From Paracoccaceae bacterium (GTDB lineage Bacteria > Pseudomonadota > Alphaproteobacteria > Rhodobacterales > Rhodobacteraceae), in the NCBI GenBank assembly GCA_013214575.1, contig JABSSD010000096.1, positions 62,001 through 126,000 of the forward strand: DNA of 64,000 nucleotides, written 5' to 3'. Both the position numbers and the translations under genes were made by a program. Below, in pieces: positions 62,919-64,000 of the stretch; the first letter of the stretch is position 1; the number at the start of each line of letters is the position of its first letter. The notes under the pieces were generated by a model that worked only from the letters and a program-made list of their open reading frames with translations, was not told where the DNA came from and did no database searches.

Positions 62919-64000
62919 TTACTCGGCTGGTACCTGAGCTTCGACGCGGCCCATGCGGAGCATGATCAGGAATGCGGTGCTGACCATCGCCAGAATGCCA
63001 ATGGTCAGCGGCAGCAATGACCCGTCAAACAGCAACCCGATCGGAGCGGCCAGAACCGCGCCAATCACAGTAGAGATGGCGCCAATGACCGAGGCCGCCA
63101 TGCCAGCGATATGGCCCATTGGCTCCATCGCCATGGCGTTCAGATTGCCCAGCGTCATGCCGACCATGAAGAACAGACTGGTTTGCCAGGCGACAAACAG
63201 GCCAAACTGCAGGGTGTCCGGCAGCTCCATGTTGCTGAGAACAAGCACCGTGGCGGAGAACAGGATCTGGCTGCCCAGCGACCAGGTGACCATCCGGCGC
63301 ATCCCCACCTTGACCACCACGATGGCGTTCACCAGGCTGGCACTGCCGGACATCAGAGCAACCAGACCAAACCAAAATGGAAAGCTGTCAGCGCGTCCAA
63401 AAATGGTATCATAGACCGGTTGCACCATTGTCAGCATGGTTAACAGCGCCCCCATGCAAAGGGTCTGCACAAAAATGGACAGGCGGACGGTCGGATGGGC
63501 CAACATCTCTCGCCCGGCCTTGATTAAAAGGGGCATCTTAAAGGGGCGGCGGTTCTCTGGGGCGAGTGTCTCGGGCAGCCTGATAACGGTCCAGGCCACA
63601 ACGATAATCAGGAACAGGGCGATGGCGATGAAGATGGCCCGCCAGCCAGCAATCGAAATGATGCCAAGGCCCAGCAGGGGGGCAAATGCCGGCACCAGGG
63701 TAAAGATCATCATGGCGATGGACAACACCCGCGCCATGTCGCGGCCGGAGAACAGGTCCCGGACGATGGCAACTGCCACCACCCGCGGGCCCGCCGCCCC
63801 AAGCCCCATTGTGATCCGGGAGATCAGTAACAGTTCGAGCGAGGAACTGGCCCAGGCCGCCGCCGCGGACAGCACATAGACCACCGCACCGACAAGGATC
63901 ACCGGCTTGCGTCCGAAGGCGTCTGATAGCGGGCCAGTGAAAAAGGTGCCAATGCCAAGCCCAAACATAAATGCGGTCAGGATGAGCTGGGCGCGGTTGG
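62919..64000 (-). CDS. Bcr/CflA-type MFS drug efflux transporter, partial
   Basis: At least 360 residues; the 5' end lies beyond base 64000, with the reading frame open to the edge (NRAQLILTAFMFGLGIGTFF). The MFS signature GPLSDAFGRKPVILVG follows the second transmembrane helix, and LISRITMGLGAAGPRVVAVA and FSGRDMARVLSIAMMIFTLV match the Bcr/CflA (DHA1) group. It exports drugs or sulfonamides by proton antiport. About ten hydrophobic helices are in view. It converges on mfd with a shared terminator. Confidence 0.88.
   Translation of the reverse strand, partial: NRAQLILTAFMFGLGIGTFFTGPLSDAFGRKPVILVGAVVYVLSAAAAWASSSLELLLISRITMGLGAAGPRVVAVAIVRDLFSGRDMARVLSIAMMIFTLVPAFAPLLGLGIISIAGWRAIFIAIALFLIIVVAWTVIRLPETLAPENRRPFKMPLLIKAGREMLAHPTVRLSIFVQTLCMGALLTMLTMVQPVYDTIFGRADSFPFWFGLVALMSGSASLVNAIVVVKVGMRRMVTWSLGSQILFSATVLVLSNMELPDTLQFGLFVAWQTSLFFMVGMTLGNLNAMAMEPMGHIAGMAASVIGAISTVIGAVLAAPIGLLFDGSLLPLTIGILAMVSTAFLIMLRMGRVEAQVPAE

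Noticed and set aside
1-64000. CRISPR arrays, rRNA genes and riboswitches
   Set aside because: I saw no regularly spaced repeats, no rRNA-like segments and no recognisable riboswitch core anywhere in the window.

Overview
The window reads as a chromosomal segment of a Roseobacter-group alphaproteobacterium (Rhodobacteraceae). The evidence is the nifR3/dusB-ntrB-ntrC-ntrY-ntrX-trkA-trkH-hfq-hflX order, Rhodobacteraceae-restricted families (DUF6477, DUF6456), an NtrC lacking the sigma-54 GAFTGA loop as in Rhodobacter, and a cysteine-free metal site in HemB. All identifications come from reading the protein sequences; no database search was run.

Core chromosome, left part (1-21600): the 5' end of guaA; an MttB-family methyltransferase; a divergent DUF6477/DUF6456 pair around an AT-rich gap with DnaA-box-like sites; a peroxiredoxin; lipA; hpt; a RatA/Coq10-type START protein; an overlapping ispD-ispF-pgpA-pncC operon; then dusB-ntrBC, ntrYX, a lipoprotein, trkA-trkH and hfq-hflX. 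Core chromosome, right part (53310-64000): a penicillin acylase family protein, a 3-hydroxyisobutyrate-dehydrogenase-like enzyme, a YSC84-like lipoprotein, hemB, a small membrane protein, mfd and a partial Bcr/CflA-type MFS transporter.

Between them lies a roughly 31.7 kb integrated element (about 21592-53301). The last codons of hflX and the bases after its stop are repeated at 53283-53309, next to a tyrosine integrase gene, and the hairpin that probably terminated hflX now sits beyond the right repeat. The element is a mosaic. Its left end holds debris: an internally deleted IS21 istA, the 3' half of an initiator tRNA gene, an IS110 tail and a truncated Tat-signal gene. Next comes a complete-looking 12-gene cluster (23421-35736) for uptake and aerobic CoA-dependent breakdown of anthranilate or a related aromatic acid: 2-aminobenzoyl-CoA monooxygenase/reductase type enzyme, SDR, MarR regulator, enoyl-CoA hydratase, acyl-CoA dehydrogenase, CoA ligase, a five-gene Liv-type ABC transporter and a RidA protein. 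Then a module lies between two direct copies of the same defective IS6-type element. The right end is a phage-satellite-like backbone (small terminase-like protein, DUF3987 protein, Toprim primase, AlpA-like regulator, frameshifted integrase).

The most interesting part is the IS6-bracketed module (37290-45515). A 1058-residue SAM-cyclase-ATPase protein precedes a tight four-gene operon: a Family 1-like encapsulin shell protein, a DUF3237 protein with an extra N-terminal domain, a large FAD-dependent phytoene-desaturase-like oxidoreductase, and a trans-polyprenyl diphosphate synthase. The oxidoreductase ends in a flexible tail closing with LRVTQIG, which has the hydrophobic spacing of Family 1 encapsulin targeting peptides. 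I infer a candidate nanocompartment that encloses an isoprenoid-modifying flavoenzyme, which differs from the peroxidase and ferritin-like cargo usual for this encapsulin family.
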